In this document: positions 20,450 through 20,814 of the stretch, piece by piece
Layout of the letters: every line of letters starts with the position of its first letter
Numbering within the stretch: position 1 is the stretch's first letter
Virus record (IMG/VR): IMGVR_UViG_3300044819_000136
Coordinates: 1-20,814 of that record
DNA from: a virus
DNA length: 20,814 bases
Direction: 5' to 3' (one strand)
Position numbers and translations under genes: made by a program
The notes under the pieces: generated by a model
The model's database searches: none
What the model was told of the DNA's origin: nothing
Seen by the model: the letters and a program-made list of their open reading frames with translations, nothing else

Positions 20450-20814
20450 ATGCGCAAACTCGCAATCGCAATCGTGCTCGCCGCCTCTCTCGGCGGCTGC
20501 TCGACCATCCAGTCCGTGCTGAGCGGCGAAAGCTTGGCGCAGACCGCACCCGCCACCACCATCGATGCGGAGAGGCGCTCACCATCGCCCATCTCGCCTA
20601 TCAGGCCATCGGCGTGTCGCTGCAAGGGGCGGCGCAAAGCGGTGCGCTGCACGGAAGCGATGCCGCGACCGCTGCGGCGCTCTACGACAAGGCGGGCGCG
20701 GCGCTGGATGTCGCCGACCAGGCCGACGCTCTCGCCAATGCGCAGGGCGTGATGGACGCGGTCGCCAGCGCCAACGCGCTCGTTTCCCAGATCGACTCTC
20801 TCATTCCCAAATAG
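20450..20814 (+). pseudogene. Lipoprotein gene with a frame disruption near 20571
   Basis: The first 40 codons encode a lipoprotein signal, MRKLAIAIVLAASLGGC, with lipobox LGGC and Cys17, then an Ala/Thr/Ser-rich stretch to about position 20570. After this the original frame turns into low-quality Arg/Pro/Ser-rich sequence (ending at 20752), while the -1 frame continues a convincing helical protein: EALTIAHLAYQAIGVSLQG, then LYDKAGAALDVADQADALAN, ending SQIDSLIPK at TAG 20812-20814. The junction is GCGGAGAGGCG, where the extra AG of a GAGAG run accounts for the shift. This is a recent frameshift mutation or a sequencing error; no canonical slippery heptamer is present. The intact protein would be about 120 aa, a small secreted lipoprotein of unknown function. 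The window ends at its stop codon. Confidence 0.6.

Noticed and set aside
20450-20814. Lipoprotein considered as a programmed frameshift gene
   Set aside because: No X XXY YYZ heptamer is in phase near the junction, and a GAGAG indel explains the shift more simply.

Overview
The window is a 20.8 kb phage-type head and tail gene cluster, all on the + strand. Gene order follows the gene transfer agent (GTA) clusters of Alphaproteobacteria, typified by Rhodobacter capsulatus RcGTA. GC content is high, and the protein families (GTA TIM-barrel megaprotein, DUF2460, DUF2163/TIGR02218, GTA-type NlpC/P60, DUF3168, DUF2793) point to an alphaproteobacterium; genus cannot be read from the sequence. No integrase, repressor, DNA replication gene, recognisable endolysin, tRNA or CRISPR array is present. 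This fits a domesticated GTA-like element or the late half of a prophage.

Layout. 1-1606: small-terminase-like protein and large terminase. 1616-3900: two extra genes (a virion-like hypothetical protein and an SGNH/GDSL-type hydrolase) bracketed by palindromic repeats. 3975-5174: portal. 5179-6207: an AT-richer cargo block with its own promoter/operator, a DUF4258 toxin-like gene, an XRE-family antitoxin-like gene and a terminator. 6230-8718: small membrane protein, prohead protease, HK97-type major capsid protein. 8829-10822: head-tail connector, head-tail adaptor, DUF3168 tail-completion protein, major tail protein. 10877-11379: tail-assembly chaperone pair, apparently expressed by -1 frameshifting at CCCTTTT. 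11383-14127: short tape-measure protein, DUF2460 distal tail protein, DUF2163 hub protein, NlpC/P60 peptidase. 14215-15241: inserted exported TPR protein with a terminator. 15256-19215: GTA TIM-barrel megaprotein. 19420-20814: DUF2793 fibre-like protein, small membrane protein and a frame-disrupted lipoprotein.

Working together, the terminases would package DNA through the portal into the HK97-type capsid. The protease matures the capsid, connector proteins join head to tail, the tape measure and chaperones build the tube, and the DUF2460/DUF2163/NlpC/TIM-barrel proteins form the baseplate that crosses the host envelope.

Most unusual are the palindromic repeats (about 30-230 bp, at least four families) at many gene junctions. 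One is translated in frame inside the NlpC/P60 peptidase, two supply the C-termini of neighbouring genes, one forms a small ORF bridging two genes by ATGA overlaps, and one carries a nested smaller palindrome flanked by a 5-bp TTGAG direct duplication. The -1 frameshift site in the tail chaperone is the clearest functional prediction.
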